A DNA stretch of 64,000 nt from contig NZ_JACB01000005.1 of assembly GCF_000520975.1 (NCBI RefSeq), forward strand, positions 1 through 64,000, written 5' to 3'. Under the pieces are notes generated by a model, which did not search any database, had not been told where the DNA came from, and worked only from the letters and a program-made list of their open reading frames with translations. Made by a program: the position numbers and the translations under genes. Shown here in pieces: positions 1 through 9,182 of this stretch. Source of the DNA: Aquimarina megaterium XH134. GTDB taxonomy: Bacteria; Bacteroidota; Bacteroidia; Flavobacteriales; Flavobacteriaceae. Every line of letters starts with the position of its first letter. Positions within the stretch are counted from its first letter, which is position 1.

Positions 1-291
1 CCATAATGAAGTTATTTTTTTCAGCATAGCCTTAGCTACGTTGAAAAAAATTAGCAAAATTAGGGTAGAAAATGTGAATTTTGTAGGCTAAAACATTACT
101 TAAGATGAGTTCTTAAATAAGAAGCAATGCTTCGATGTAGATACTTGTAAAATTTAAATATTTAAAAAAAGAGATAATTAATACAAAAAGTAATACAGGT
201 AAAAGGAGCCATTCTTAACTAATATCTATACCATCCAAAATATATAATGGCGAATTTGATCTGACAATTAATAAACAATAAAAAAAAACAG
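1..291. other. Non-coding stretch before the response regulator gene
   Basis: No convincing coding region is seen here. The only structure noted is an imperfect hairpin at about 14-51: a T-rich arm and an A-rich arm can pair around a short loop, which could act as a bidirectional terminator for a gene to the left of the window. The remainder is very AT-rich and presumably holds the promoter of the gene at 292, but no clear TAnnTTTG element at the right spacing stood out. Confidence 0.3.
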
Positions 292-942
292 ATGAAGAAG
301 AAGACTATAGTTATTGTCGATGATCATCTTTTATTTGCACAATCACTAGAGAGTTTAATATCTAAACTTGAGGAATATGAGGTGTTGGCTATTCTAAAAA
401 ATGGAAAAGAGCTTACACAATATTACTTACATAAAAGAAAGACACCAGATCTTATTCTTTTGGATGTAAAAATGCCTGTGATGGATGGTGTGCAAACGAT
501 GCAATGGCTTAAAGAAAATCGACCGGATCAAAAAGTGCTGGCACTAACAATGGAGGATGACGAAGAAACCATTATTAGAATGCTTAGGGCAGGAGCCAAA
601 GGATATTTGCTAAAAGATATACATCCCGAAAATTTTGAATTTGCTATGAAGATGGTGATAGAACAAGGATTTTATTATTCGGGTAAAATAGAAACAGCGC
701 TACGTAATTCTGAAGAAGCCGGAAGCAGTAAAAACCTACAGGAGAAATTAACCGATAAGGAACGAGTATTTTTAAAATACGCATGTTCAGAACTTACCTA
801 TAGGAGTATCGCCGGAGAAATGGGGTTGAGCCCTAAAACAATAGAGAATTATAGAGAAACGGTTTTTAAGAAGTTAGAAGTAAAAACCAGAGTAGGCTTG
901 GTGATCTATTGCATGAAAAATAAACTTTTTAAGATTGAGTGA
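292..942 (+). CDS. NarL/FixJ-type response regulator with LuxR-type HTH
   Basis: A 216-residue two-domain response regulator. Residues 1-125 form a receiver domain: acidic pair D10-D11, predicted phospho-acceptor D58 within LLDVKMP, and a GAKGYLLKD motif carrying the conserved lysine. Residues about 150-216 form a LuxR/GerE-type DNA-binding domain with LTDKERVFLKYAC and the recognition-helix motif GLSPKTIENYRETVFKKL. It should be a cytoplasmic transcription factor activated by phosphorylation. No histidine kinase gene is adjacent, so the partner is unknown; in Bacteroidota such orphans are often served by TPR-containing kinases elsewhere. No genes in the window can be assigned to it as targets. 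Start: the first ATG, beginning MKKKTIVIVDDH, matches a normal receiver N-terminus. Confidence 0.93.
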   Translation: MKKKTIVIVDDHLLFAQSLESLISKLEEYEVLAILKNGKELTQYYLHKRKTPDLILLDVKMPVMDGVQTMQWLKENRPDQKVLALTMEDDEETIIRMLRAGAKGYLLKDIHPENFEFAMKMVIEQGFYYSGKIETALRNSEEAGSSKNLQEKLTDKERVFLKYACSELTYRSIAGEMGLSPKTIENYRETVFKKLEVKTRVGLVIYCMKNKLFKIE

Positions 943-956
943 AACCCTATTTTGAA

Positions 957-1345
957 AAGCTTGTAAAGCGCATTCAAAATGGCTGGTTGAACCAATCCCA
1001 GTGTAGACTGGGATCCATTTGTGGAGAAGAAGGTATCTCTGTTATGAAAAGCTTGTAAAGTGTATCTAATTACATGATGAAAAATCTATATCATAGTATA
1101 AGTTATTTGTTTTTAGTGAATTATATGTGTATTCGTTATTTTTTTGTCATTCCAGCAACCTGTCATCCCGTTGGAGAACGGGACTGGAACCCATTTTGGC
1201 ATAGCGTTATTAATAAGTGGATTCCGTTCTTCAACGGAATGACACATCAACTCACCTCTATGTTGTGTGAATTTTTGTCATGTACTTGCAAAGCGCATTC
1301 AAAATAGTAGGTTGAACCAATCCCGGTATAGGCGGGGATATTCAT
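957..1345. repeat. Cluster of REP-like palindromic repeats
   Basis: This gene-free stretch is built from short repeats. A block of about 45 nt starting near GCTTGTAAAGCGCATTCAAA occurs at 957-1000 and again, slightly diverged, at 1284-1327. Each copy leads into a palindrome (ATCCCAGTGTAGACTGGGAT at 995-1014; a related one at 1319-1339). A shorter copy of the block start lies at 1046-1062. Between them, 1161-1186 (TGTCATCCCGTTGG...) and 1218-1245 (...CAACGGAATGACA) form a head-to-head pair of the same REP-like family seen near 29.9 and 30.3 kb. The open frame at 1074-1307 consists of these repeats and is not called as a gene. Function is unknown. Confidence 0.7.
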
Positions 1346-1370
1346 CTTATAGTTAACGTGGGGTCTATAT

Positions 1371-1393
1371 AAGAAAATTTACGTCAGTCAGAT
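1371..1393. repeat. 22-nt sequence shared with the 31.2-kb repeat element
   Basis: AAGAAAATTTACGTCAGTCAGA occurs here and again, identical over 22 nt, at 31187-31208 inside a large imperfect inverted repeat. After the shared part the two sites diverge, although both continue into A-rich sequence followed by ATTGT and CTTC. It probably marks a decayed copy of the same dispersed element. The remaining stretch to about 1700 holds nothing else recognisable. Confidence 0.6.
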
Positions 1394-1708
1394 TTCTATG
1401 ACGTTACCAAACGATTTCGCAAAAAAAAAATTGTCTTCCTGGGCTTCACCGAGTGTTTTGGTTGCAAAAAGTATATTTCATTCCGAATACTTTGTGTAGG
1501 TATTGATGAATATAGAAAGAAATCTAATTTTTGTATAATGTTAATTATTAAATCAATTAACATTTATATTGATAAAAATGCTTTAAAACATTGTTTTGTT
1601 TAGAGGATATTGAATTTTAAATGTTAAAATATTGAAATAAATGCTATTCTGGGTAAGATAGTATTAAGTGTTGCTAGTATAGTATATTTCAGAGGGTTAG
1701 AATAGCAT

Positions 1709-1716
1709 TAATTTTG
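1709..1716 (+). promoter_or_regulatory. Bacteroidota -7 promoter element upstream of the decayed gene
   Basis: TAATTTTG is a perfect match to the Bacteroidota -7 consensus TAnnTTTG. It lies 27 nt upstream of the ATG at 1744. A TTTC near 1687-1690 sits at roughly the spacing expected for the -33 element but is not a perfect TTTG. The promoter thus appears to be kept although the gene it serves is broken. Confidence 0.5.
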
Positions 1717-1743
1717 TGAACTAACACAAAACTTAACTATCTA

Positions 1744-2087
1744 ATGAAAACAACAAACACGTTTTTATCGATTCTAATGGGGTTGATAATTTGGCCGATT
1801 ATGGGTCAACACCAAAAAGAAAAGAGTTGCTCATTCGAGGAAACTCAGCAAGAATACTACAAACAGAACCCAGAGGCTTTTGAAAAAGCTAAAGAATTTG
1901 AAAAAATACTTCAAAAACAAGCCTTACTAAAAAAAACAAAACCCTGGCAAAGCAGTAGAGTTTAGTACATCAAAAGAAGCAAACCAAAACAGTTCAGTTT
2001 AATGCAAATCAATTAAATATGGGACTGTATTTGGTAACAGTTACGCTAGGAAAATGAACAGATTCAGTAAGAATTATAGTCGAATAA
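1744..2087 (+). pseudogene. Remnant of a T9SS-secreted protein: N-terminus and sorting domain only
   Basis: The first 73 codons (1744-1965) give a signal peptide (MKTTNTFLSILMGLIIWPIMGQ) and a charged stretch containing QQEYYKQNPEAFEKAKEFEK, which resembles the propeptide start of secreted Bacteroidota metalloproteases. The frame then stops. In another frame, 1995-2087 encodes QFNANQLNMGLYLVTVTLGK, a stop, then TDSVRIIVE and a stop. That is the typical end of a T9SS type A sorting domain with one in-frame stop. What is seen is therefore the head and tail of a secreted protein with the middle lost and the tail frameshifted. Identity of the lost catalytic part is unknown; a metalloprotease like the next gene is a guess. 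The 73-codon head could still be translated as a short exported peptide. Confidence 0.65.
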
Positions 2088-2168
2088 TCATTAACTGAAA
2101 TAGACTGTTTATTTTCGACCTTAGCAGTAAGGTGTAGAACATAACGAGTGGTTTTAATCTAATACAAT

Positions 2169-2218
2169 CCCTCTTGAAATCAAATCAAGAGAGGTTGTTT
2201 AAATTCTTCAATTTTTTT
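2169..2218 (+). terminator. Weak terminator-like hairpin
   Basis: CTCTTGA at 2171-2177 pairs with TCAAGAG at 2185-2191, extended by CC/GG with a bulge. A T-run follows only about 17 nt later (2212-2218), so it is a poor intrinsic terminator. It would end transcription from the decayed gene upstream. Confidence 0.3.
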
Positions 2219-2402
2219 AATCACTATTAAGCTTAGGTTATGAATTCACAAAAATTATTAGTAAAGAATGGCAGTATGTGTGCTATTCAACGAAAGTATT
2301 GTTGCTAAAAGCTACAGTGAGTTTTCCAATTCATTGCTTGCTTTTGCAAAAGATGTTGATTCTCATTTATCAACAACTTGATTAACTATTAAAAATTAAA
2401 TC

Positions 2403-5400
2403 ATGAAAAATCAACTTGTCTTATTTATAGGCTTATTTGTTTTCCAATTTGGATTTTCACAAACCCATAATTTTTGGAAAAAAAATAGTAGCCCAATTGA
2501 AAACGAAAACATTTCTTCCATAAAGAATAATACAGAAACTTCACACCAAAACACATATCATCTTAGTGTTGAAAAACTAAAAAAAGTTTTGTCTCACTGT
2601 CCAAAAAGATTTAATTCATTTGGAAAATCAAATGTCATTATCATACTTCCTACTGAAGACGGAAGATTTAAAAAATACCGTGTAAAGGAAACCAATGTTT
2701 TGCATCCGGATTTAGCCAAAAAGTTCCCAGATATTAAATCGTATGTTGGTACATCTGTTAATGGAGAAAACGAAGTAGTACATTTTAGTTTGGCGTATAA
2801 TAGCTTTAGAGCTATGATTATGAAACCTGATGCTACAATAACGAATATCAAACCTTCTACTAGTACTAGTAAAACGTATATGGTTACTTCAAAAACGGAT
2901 GGATCAGAACCAATTAACTGTCAAATAATTAATAATGCAGCCGAAACTTTTTCAGAAAAAAGTACAAAGCAAGCTGAAAAATCAAACAAAGCAAGAAAAG
3001 ACGCTAATGATGGTCGTGTTAGAGTCTACCGAATGGCTATAGCAGTAACAGGAGAATTGTCTAAAATTTATACTGATAAGGCAGGCGTTACAAATGGTTC
3101 AACTCAACAAAGGAAAGCAGCAGTACTTGCCGAGTTGAATGCACTGATGACGAGAGTGAATGCGGTTTATGAAAGAGATCTTGGAACTACATTTGAATTA
3201 GTACCTAATATTGAGAATTCCATTTTTCTTGATGGAGCAACTGATGGTATTACACATGGTAATACTTCAATATCGGTAAATGAAGGTCAAGGTGTTCTTG
3301 ATGCCGCAATTGGTAACGCTAACTATGATATTGGCCATGTTTTAGATTCAGATGGGACTGGACGTGGAGCTTTAAGAGCTGTGTGTGATGATAGTAAAAA
3401 AGCCCAGGGAGCTACTGGTGCACATCCTTTTACATCTGTCGCAGATTATTTCTATCGCACATTCGTTCATGAAATAGGCCATCAATTCGGTGCTAACCAT
3501 TCGTTTAACAACTCCTGTGGGGGTAATCGTCTTGACGAAGGTGCCGTTGAACCAGGAGGGGGTAATACTATCATGGCATATACAGGTTGTGCTCCTAATA
3601 CAGAAAATACGCAATATGTTTTTTTTCATGCGAAACAAATAGATGAAATGTGGAATCATATTTTAAGCATTGAAAGTTGTGCTACCCTAAGATCAATAGG
3701 TAATAGTGCGCCAGTAGCTAGTATAGGAGGTAATTATACGATTCCAAGATCTACTCCATTTATATTAGAAGGATCAGCTACTGATCCTAATACAGCCTCC
3801 AACCAACTAACATATACCTGGAACCAAATGGATAAAGAAATAGCTCCGATGCCTCCTCGTGCTACGTCAACTAACGGTCCTTTATTCCGTTATAAACCTC
3901 CTTCATCCTCTCCAAATCGTTATATGCCTGACCTTTCTACCATAAAAGCTGGAAATGCTTCTTCTGAATGGGAGGTAACACCTTCTGTTGCTAGAACTAT
4001 GAATTTTAGATTCACAGTAAGGGATAATCATCCGGGAGGAGGTAATACAGATTCTAAGGATGCTGTTATTACGGTAAGTGGAACTGCTGGTCCTTTTGTG
4101 ATTACTTCTCAAAACACTAGATTTAATGCGCCCGTAGGCTCTACACAAACGGTAACCTGGAACGTAGCAGGAACTACAGGAAATGGGATAAATGCAGCAA
4201 CTGTTGATATTTTGTTATCTACAGATGGTGGAAATACATACCCAATAACATTAGCTTCGGCAGTACCTAATGATGGTTCTCAACAAATTACTATACCTAA
4301 CAATGAAGGAGGTGTAAATAGAATTATGGTAAGAGGTACCAATCATATCTTTTTCGATGTTACCAATGCTAATTTTAGTATAACAGATGGAAATCCTGAT
4401 CCTATGCCTACAAATTATTGTGCTGCGGGTTATCAGGGTAATAACTATATAGCCGAAGTGATCTTTGGGGATATCATTAATAAAAGTGAAAATAGTTCGT
4501 ATTCTGATTTTACGAATCTGGGAACCAATCTTGTTAAAGGAGGGTCTTATACTTTAACCGTTAATCCGGGAATCGATTTTTGGGACCCTAATTATTTTGG
4601 AGCTTGGATTGATTGGAATAAAGATGGAGATTTTGAAGATGCAGGTGAAGAAGTTTTACTGGCAACCAATGGTGCCGGTGGTATAACAAAAACAGTTGTA
4701 GTTCCGAATACTGCAAAAAGTGGCGCGACCAGATTAAGAGTACGTTATAAAATACATACTGCCCCTGAGCCTTGTGGAACAGCAAGAACCAATGGTGATG
4801 AAGTAGAAGATTATTTTGTGTTTATTAAAGGTGATGGAACTCCCGATACACAGGCTCCAAGTACACCTACTAATTTGGTAGCCTCGGGTGTAGGGAATAC
4901 TTTTTTAACCCTTAACTGGAACGCTTCTACCGATAATGTAGGGGTAACTGGATATGATGTATATCAAGGAAGTACGAACATAGGTACCGTTACAGGAACT
5001 ACTTATAATGTTACTGGTTTAACCGCTGGAACTGCTTATAATTTCTCTGTTAGAGCTAAGGATGTTGCGGGTAATGTCTCCAGGTCAAGTAATGTAGTTA
5101 ATGTGACTACTACTAATAACCCTAATGATACCCAAGCACCAACGGCACCAAGTAATTTGACAGCTTCTAATGTAGCACAAACAACGTTGAGCTTAAGTTG
5201 GACTGCTTCTACCGATAATGTTGGAGTGACAGGATATGATGTATATCGAGGTACTACTAGGTTAACAACAGTAACAGGAACATCGTACAATGTTTCCGGG
5301 TTAACAGCCAATACAGCGTATTCATTCTCGGTAAAAGCTAAAGATGCGGCCGGAAATGAATCGGCATCGAGTAATACAGTAAATGTGACGACCCAGAACC

Positions 5401-6632
5401 CAAACGATATCGTCTATTGTAATGCATCTACCACCGGTAATAGTACATTACATATTACTAACGTAACGTTTGGAAGTATTAACAATACTTCGACAAACAC
5501 AGCATATTCGGATTACACCGGTATCTCTACCAATCTTACCAGTGGTCAAGCTACCTCATTAACCGTGACTTTAAACAATAATACATGGACGTACAATGCA
5601 GTAGGGGTTTGGATCGATTGGAATCGTAATGGTGATTTTACCGATGCAGGAGAACTCGTTTATTCAAGATATGCAGGAGGACCCTATACAGCTAGTATTA
5701 CACCTCCGTCAGGGGCAGTATCAAATACTTCTTTACGTATGAGAGTTAGAGTAGGATATGGATCGCAAGCAAAAATAACACCTTGTGGTACTGATACTTA
5801 TTTAGGAGAAGTAGAAGATTATACTGTAACAGTAGGAGAAACTACAAGTCCTACTTGTAACGATGGTATCCAGAATGGGGATGAGACTGGCGTAGATTGT
5901 GGAGGTTCTTGTAGTCCTTGTGCTACTAATGGAACTGTGGTCTATGTAGATATGAGTGATGAAACAACAAACTCTTCAAGTACCTGGAATTTCTTTAGAA
6001 TAGAAGTTGGTGATGATAATGATTTTGGAGGATGGTTTACCAATAACTCACTTCGACTAGTGACTTATGGAAAAGATGTTGTTTGTGAAGGAACAACTAA
6101 TAATGCTACATTTATAGGAGAAGGCATAGAGATTGGTGCAGCCAGTAATTTTGTAGCCAATTCTAATAGTTTTGTTATAAGTTCTTCTTCCTATACAGAT
6201 TGGAGAGGTAAATCGGGGTATATAGGGTTTACCTTCAAAATAGGGGGAAATACACATTATGGATGGTTTTATGCTACAGTAGCTAATGATGGATTGTCAT
6301 ATACGATCAAGGATTATGCATACAATACTACTGCTGGTCAAGGTTTACTTACAAAAAGGCTAACCAGACAAAAAGAAAGAACTTCAGAAAATAAGGTTAG
6401 TATATACCCTAATCCATTTGAAGAAACCGTTACTATAGACGTATCGAGATTAGAAAGTGATACATTTACAATAACCGTATATAATTTGTTAGGAAAAGAA
6501 TTGATCCATAAAAAATATAGTAAAAACCCAGGTACAATACGATTAGGAGATCAAATAAAATCATCTGGGAATTATTTTGTGAAAATACAAGCTAATAAGC
6601 ATACAGAAACCTTAAGACTTGTTAAGTTTTAA
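2403..6632 (+). CDS. T9SS-secreted reprolysin-like zinc metalloprotease with GEVED and Fn3 domains
   Basis: A 1,409-residue exported protease. Order of parts: signal peptide 1-19; propeptide to about 200; metzincin domain about 200-430 with zinc motif HEIGHQFGANH (H356, E357, H360, H366) and a Met-turn at M391 (IMAYTG); a PKD/Ig-like region about 435-660; GEVED domain about 671-809; two Fn3 domains about 818-905 and 912-1000, each with TDNVGVTGYDVY; second GEVED domain about 1004-1143; a Cys-rich IQNGDETGVDCGG motif near 1155; T9SS type A sorting domain about 1330-1409, starting VSIYPNPFEETV. Family knowledge: reprolysin-type enzymes degrade extracellular proteins. Localisation should be cell surface or medium. 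The two GEVED/Fn3 modules look like an internal duplication. The substrate is unknown. The gene is monocistronic and followed by a terminator. Confidence 0.93.
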   Translation: MKNQLVLFIGLFVFQFGFSQTHNFWKKNSSPIENENISSIKNNTETSHQNTYHLSVEKLKKVLSHCPKRFNSFGKSNVIIILPTEDGRFKKYRVKETNVLHPDLAKKFPDIKSYVGTSVNGENEVVHFSLAYNSFRAMIMKPDATITNIKPSTSTSKTYMVTSKTDGSEPINCQIINNAAETFSEKSTKQAEKSNKARKDANDGRVRVYRMAIAVTGELSKIYTDKAGVTNGSTQQRKAAVLAELNALMTRVNAVYERDLGTTFELVPNIENSIFLDGATDGITHGNTSISVNEGQGVLDAAIGNANYDIGHVLDSDGTGRGALRAVCDDSKKAQGATGAHPFTSVADYFYRTFVHEIGHQFGANHSFNNSCGGNRLDEGAVEPGGGNTIMAYTGCAPNTENTQYVFFHAKQIDEMWNHILSIESCATLRSIGNSAPVASIGGNYTIPRSTPFILEGSATDPNTASNQLTYTWNQMDKEIAPMPPRATSTNGPLFRYKPPSSSPNRYMPDLSTIKAGNASSEWEVTPSVARTMNFRFTVRDNHPGGGNTDSKDAVITVSGTAGPFVITSQNTRFNAPVGSTQTVTWNVAGTTGNGINAATVDILLSTDGGNTYPITLASAVPNDGSQQITIPNNEGGVNRIMVRGTNHIFFDVTNANFSITDGNPDPMPTNYCAAGYQGNNYIAEVIFGDIINKSENSSYSDFTNLGTNLVKGGSYTLTVNPGIDFWDPNYFGAWIDWNKDGDFEDAGEEVLLATNGAGGITKTVVVPNTAKSGATRLRVRYKIHTAPEPCGTARTNGDEVEDYFVFIKGDGTPDTQAPSTPTNLVASGVGNTFLTLNWNASTDNVGVTGYDVYQGSTNIGTVTGTTYNVTGLTAGTAYNFSVRAKDVAGNVSRSSNVVNVTTTNNPNDTQAPTAPSNLTASNVAQTTLSLSWTASTDNVGVTGYDVYRGTTRLTTVTGTSYNVSGLTANTAYSFSVKAKDAAGNESASSNTVNVTTQNPNDIVYCNASTTGNSTLHITNVTFGSINNTSTNTAYSDYTGISTNLTSGQATSLTVTLNNNTWTYNAVGVWIDWNRNGDFTDAGELVYSRYAGGPYTASITPPSGAVSNTSLRMRVRVGYGSQAKITPCGTDTYLGEVEDYTVTVGETTSPTCNDGIQNGDETGVDCGGSCSPCATNGTVVYVDMSDETTNSSSTWNFFRIEVGDDNDFGGWFTNNSLRLVTYGKDVVCEGTTNNATFIGEGIEIGAASNFVANSNSFVISSSSYTDWRGKSGYIGFTFKIGGNTHYGWFYATVANDGLSYTIKDYAYNTTAGQGLLTKRLTRQKERTSENKVSIYPNPFEETVTIDVSRLESDTFTITVYNLLGKELIHKKYSKNPGTIRLGDQIKSSGNYFVKIQANKHTETLRLVKF

Positions 6633-6676
6633 TATAAAATTGAATTCTAAGTAGTCAAAAATCAGAATTTAAAATT

Positions 6677-6710
6677 GGGCCTTTCATTTTGATGAAAGGT
6701 CTTGTTTTTA
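6677..6710 (+). terminator. Intrinsic terminator of the metalloprotease gene
   Basis: CCTTTCAT at 6680-6687 and ATGAAAGG at 6692-6699 form an 8-bp stem with a TTTG loop, followed by TCTTGTTTTT. It lies 45 nt after the stop codon. Confidence 0.7.
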
Positions 6711-6749
6711 ATGAAATCAAGAAGAGTTTACTTAAAAAATAATTTAGTA

Positions 6750-6782
6750 TTTGTATTTCAAAAAAATATTTTCCTATATTTG
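6750..6782 (+). promoter_or_regulatory. Candidate promoter of the ilv leader and operon
   Basis: TTG at 6750-6752 and TATATTTTG at 6774-6782 are 21 nt apart, close to the Bacteroidota pattern TTTG-N19/21-TAnnTTTG, with one extra T in the -7 element. Initiation would fall near 6788-6790, only a few bases before the ATG of the first leader peptide. The leader would then be nearly leaderless, which weakens the assignment. No better candidate is visible in the gap. Confidence 0.4.
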
Positions 6783-6791
6783 ACCATATAA

Positions 6792-6857
6792 ATGAATACA
6801 AGAAACATAAATATTAATACAGTCATTATTATTGAGGTGATTATTTCACCTCGATAA
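6792..6857 (+). CDS. ilv leader peptide 1 (Ile/Val-rich attenuator peptide)
   Basis: A 21-codon open frame, too short for ordinary gene calling. Of 21 residues, seven are Ile (6, 8, 12, 13, 14, 17, 18) and two are Val (11, 16); there is no Leu. The end is IISPR. It is followed 34 nt later by an intrinsic terminator and lies upstream of ilvD. This is the layout of ribosome-mediated transcription attenuation: lack of charged Ile- or Val-tRNA stalls the ribosome and prevents the terminator from forming. A hairpin GAGGTGA/TCACCTC (6834-6852) spans the last Ile codons, and ATTAATACA (6813-6821) can pair with TGTATTAAT (6862-6870). Absence of Leu codons fits an operon that lacks leu genes. Confidence 0.75.
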   Translation: MNTRNININTVIIIEVIISPR

Positions 6858-6891
6858 GGGATGTATTAATACTATACTATAAGATATTAAA

Positions 6892-6922
6892 ATCCCTTTA
6901 CTCGAGTAAAGGGATTTTTTTT
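6892..6922 (+). terminator. Attenuator terminator 1 of the ilv operon
   Basis: ATCCCTTTACTCGAGTAAAG... at 6892-6915 is a perfect 24-nt palindrome followed by a run of eight T. A competing antiterminator is visible: AAGGGAT at 6856-6862, just at the leader 1 stop codon, is complementary to ATCCCTT at 6892-6898, the 5' arm of the terminator. Confidence 0.85.
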
Positions 6923-6971
6923 ATATAAAAGATTTAAGATTATAATCTAAAATAAAGTATATACAATAGAA

Positions 6972-7034
6972 ATGAGAATATTTAGCAACATAATTAGTAA
7001 TGTCATTGTCATTATTGTGATTATTTCACCATGA
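6972..7034 (+). CDS. ilv leader peptide 2 (Ile/Val-rich attenuator peptide)
   Basis: A 20-residue open frame with eight Ile (3, 7, 8, 12, 14, 15, 17, 18) and three Val (11, 13, 16), no Leu, ending IISP like leader 1. Codon order around the Ile/Val run parallels leader 1 (GTC ATT ... ATT ATT ... GTG ATT ATT TCA CC). An outer stem TAATGTC/GACATTA brackets the coding part; the sequence differs from the equivalent stem of leader 1 but the pairing is kept. A second terminator follows 33 nt later. It appears to be a duplicated attenuator in series with the first. No separate promoter was recognised between them. Confidence 0.75.
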   Translation: MRIFSNIISNVIVIIVIISP

Positions 7035-7067
7035 TGAAGGGACATTATTGTATATAAATAAATACAG

Positions 7068-7098
7068 ACTCCCTTCAGAAATGAAGGGAGTTTTTTTT
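7068..7098 (+). terminator. Attenuator terminator 2 of the ilv operon
   Basis: ACTCCCTTCA (7068-7077), GAAA loop, TGAAGGGAGT (7082-7091), then eight T: a strong 10-bp stem. TGAAGGGA at 7035-7042, directly after the leader 2 stop codon, is complementary over 8 nt to TCCCTTCA at 7070-7077 and would form the antiterminator. From here to ilvD (7099-7346) nothing further was recognised. Confidence 0.88.
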
Positions 7099-7346
7099 GA
7101 TGTATAAAGAATATTTAAATAAAATTATCAAATAGTGATTGTAAATTATAAAAACATAAAATGCTGTAAATCAACTGTTAGTATGTGTAAAGAGGCTATT
7201 GGATATTGTAAGGATATTGAATAATGTACACATGTTTAGCTACAACAAAATAATTTTATACTGTGGTTTATTCAATCTAATGCATACATCATAGGGTAAA
7301 AGTTAAAATTTTAAATAATTCGTAAAAACTGATATTCAAAAAAGAA

Positions 7347-9023
7347 ATGAGCATCAATAAGTATAGTAAACAAGTCACTCAAGATGACACGCAACCTGCC
7401 GCACAGGCAATGCTTCACGCAATTGGTTTAACCGATGAGGATTTTAATAAACCATTAGTCGGAATCGCCAGTACAGGTTATGAAGGGAATCCATGTAACA
7501 TGCACCTTAATGATCTTGCTAAATTGGTAAAACAAGGAACAGTAGAAGAGGATGTCGTCGGGCTCATATTTAATACTATCGGAGTAAGTGATGGGATTTC
7601 TATGGGAACACCAGGAATGCGTTTTTCATTACCATCTCGTGATGTAATTGCAGATTCGATGGAGACCGTGGTACAGGCAATGTCTTATGATGGTATGGTA
7701 ACTGTTGTTGGTTGCGATAAAAATATGCCAGGGGCATTAATGGCAATGCTTCGATTAAATCGCCCTTCGGTTTTAGTTTACGGAGGAACTATAGCATCTG
7801 GATGTCATGAAGGTAAAAAATTAGATGTAGTTTCTGCTTTTGAAGCCTGGGGAGAAAAAGTAGCCGGTACAATATCCCAATCAGAATATAAAAGTGTCAT
7901 AGAAAAAGCATGTCCGGGAGCAGGAGCTTGTGGAGGAATGTATACCGCCAATACTATGGCTTCTGCAATCGAAGCATTAGGAATGTCTTTACCCTACAAC
8001 TCTTCGAATCCAGCAATAAGTAAGCATAAAGAAGAAGAAAGTATCCAGGCAGGTCGTGCTATGCGAACGCTATTAGAAAAGGATATCAAACCTAAAGATA
8101 TAGTGACCAGAAAGTCACTCGAAAATGCAATACGTTTAGTTACTGTACTTGGTGGTTCTACGAATGCTGTATTACACTTTTTGGCAATTGCCAGAGCAGC
8201 CGATGTAGAGTTTACATTAGCAGATTTTCAGAGAATTAGTGACGAAACACCGTTTTTGGCAGACCTTAAACCAAGCGGTAAATATCTTATGGAAGATGTG
8301 CATGAAGTTGGAGGAATTCCTGCGGTATTAAAATACCTTCTAAAGAAAGGATTACTACACGGAGATTGTTTAACCGTTACCGGAAAAACAATTGCAGAAA
8401 ATCTATTAGATGTCCCTGATCTTTCAGAAGGACAGGACGTTATTAAACCAATAGAAAATCCAATTAAACCAACAGGACACCTTAGAATTATGTTTGGTAA
8501 CCTGTCTGAAGACGGATGTGTTGCAAAAATTACTGGTAAAGAAGGATTGCGTTTTCAAGGGAAAGCCAAAGTTTTTGATGGAGAATATGATGCTAATGAT
8601 GGTATTAGAGATGGAAAAGTAGAAAAAGGCGATGTAGTCGTCATAAGATACGAAGGTCCAAAAGGAGGACCGGGAATGCCAGAAATGTTAAAACCTACTG
8701 CCGCTATTATGGGAGCTGGTTTAGGTAAGGACGTAGCCTTAATTACAGATGGAAGATTTTCTGGAGGAACGCATGGATTTGTTGTTGGACATATCACACC
8801 AGAAGCACAAGAAGGAGGTTTGATTGCTTTAGTACAAGATGGAGATATCATTACTATTGATGCAGAGACCAACTCGATTACTGTAGATATTAGTGAAGCT
8901 GAGATCGAAAAAAGAAAAGCTTCCTGGGTTCAACCAGCATTAAAGTTTGATAAAGGAGTACTGTACAAATACGCACATACAGTATCCTCTGCATCACAAG
9001 GATGTGTAACCGATGAATTCTAA
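7347..9023 (+). CDS. ilvD: Dihydroxy-acid dehydratase
   Basis: 558 residues, full length for the IlvD/Edd family. It dehydrates 2,3-dihydroxy-isovalerate and 2,3-dihydroxy-3-methylvalerate to the 2-oxo acids that precede Val and Ile. Three candidate Fe-S ligand cysteines are present: C50 ([11 protein letters not shown]), C123 (VGCDKNMPG) and C195 ([15 protein letters not shown]), as is the C-terminal [10 protein letters not shown] motif. Cytoplasmic. First structural gene of the ilv operon, placed after the tandem attenuators, so its transcription should respond to Ile/Val-tRNA charging. Start is the ATG beginning MSINKYSK; there is no ribosome binding site, as usual in this phylum. Confidence 0.97.
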   Translation: MSINKYSKQVTQDDTQPAAQAMLHAIGLTDEDFNKPLVGIASTGYEGNPCNMHLNDLAKLVKQGTVEEDVVGLIFNTIGVSDGISMGTPGMRFSLPSRDVIADSMETVVQAMSYDGMVTVVGCDKNMPGALMAMLRLNRPSVLVYGGTIASGCHEGKKLDVVSAFEAWGEKVAGTISQSEYKSVIEKACPGAGACGGMYTANTMASAIEALGMSLPYNSSNPAISKHKEEESIQAGRAMRTLLEKDIKPKDIVTRKSLENAIRLVTVLGGSTNAVLHFLAIARAADVEFTLADFQRISDETPFLADLKPSGKYLMEDVHEVGGIPAVLKYLLKKGLLHGDCLTVTGKTIAENLLDVPDLSEGQDVIKPIENPIKPTGHLRIMFGNLSEDGCVAKITGKEGLRFQGKAKVFDGEYDANDGIRDGKVEKGDVVVIRYEGPKGGPGMPEMLKPTAAIMGAGLGKDVALITDGRFSGGTHGFVVGHITPEAQEGGLIALVQDGDIITIDAETNSITVDISEAEIEKRKASWVQPALKFDKGVLYKYAHTVSSASQGCVTDEF

Positions 9024-9027
9024 TTCT

Positions 9028-9135
9028 GGCAATATGTAATCCTGTTGAAGAACGGGATCAGAATCTAAAAAAGAACAGCATTTGATGCTGATAAAAGATA
9101 AATTATCATTCTGATGAAGATCAGAATCTAAAAAA
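9028..9135. repeat. Degenerate REP-like repeats between ilvD and ilvB
   Basis: CCTGTTGAAGAACGGGATCAGAATCT at the left and a shorter ATTCTGATGAAGATCAGAATCT at the right resemble the REP-like palindromes near 1.2 kb. Both end in the same AGAATCTAAAAAA. They sit in the 159-nt gap inside the operon, so they are transcribed and may influence mRNA stability; that is inference. Confidence 0.45.
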
Positions 9136-9182
9136 AGTCTAGACTCTAGTTTCTAAAGGTCTAGCCTCTAAAATAAGAGTGT

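Noticed and set aside
1074..1307. 77-codon open frame
   Set aside because: It consists of REP-like repeats in both halves and has no family features.
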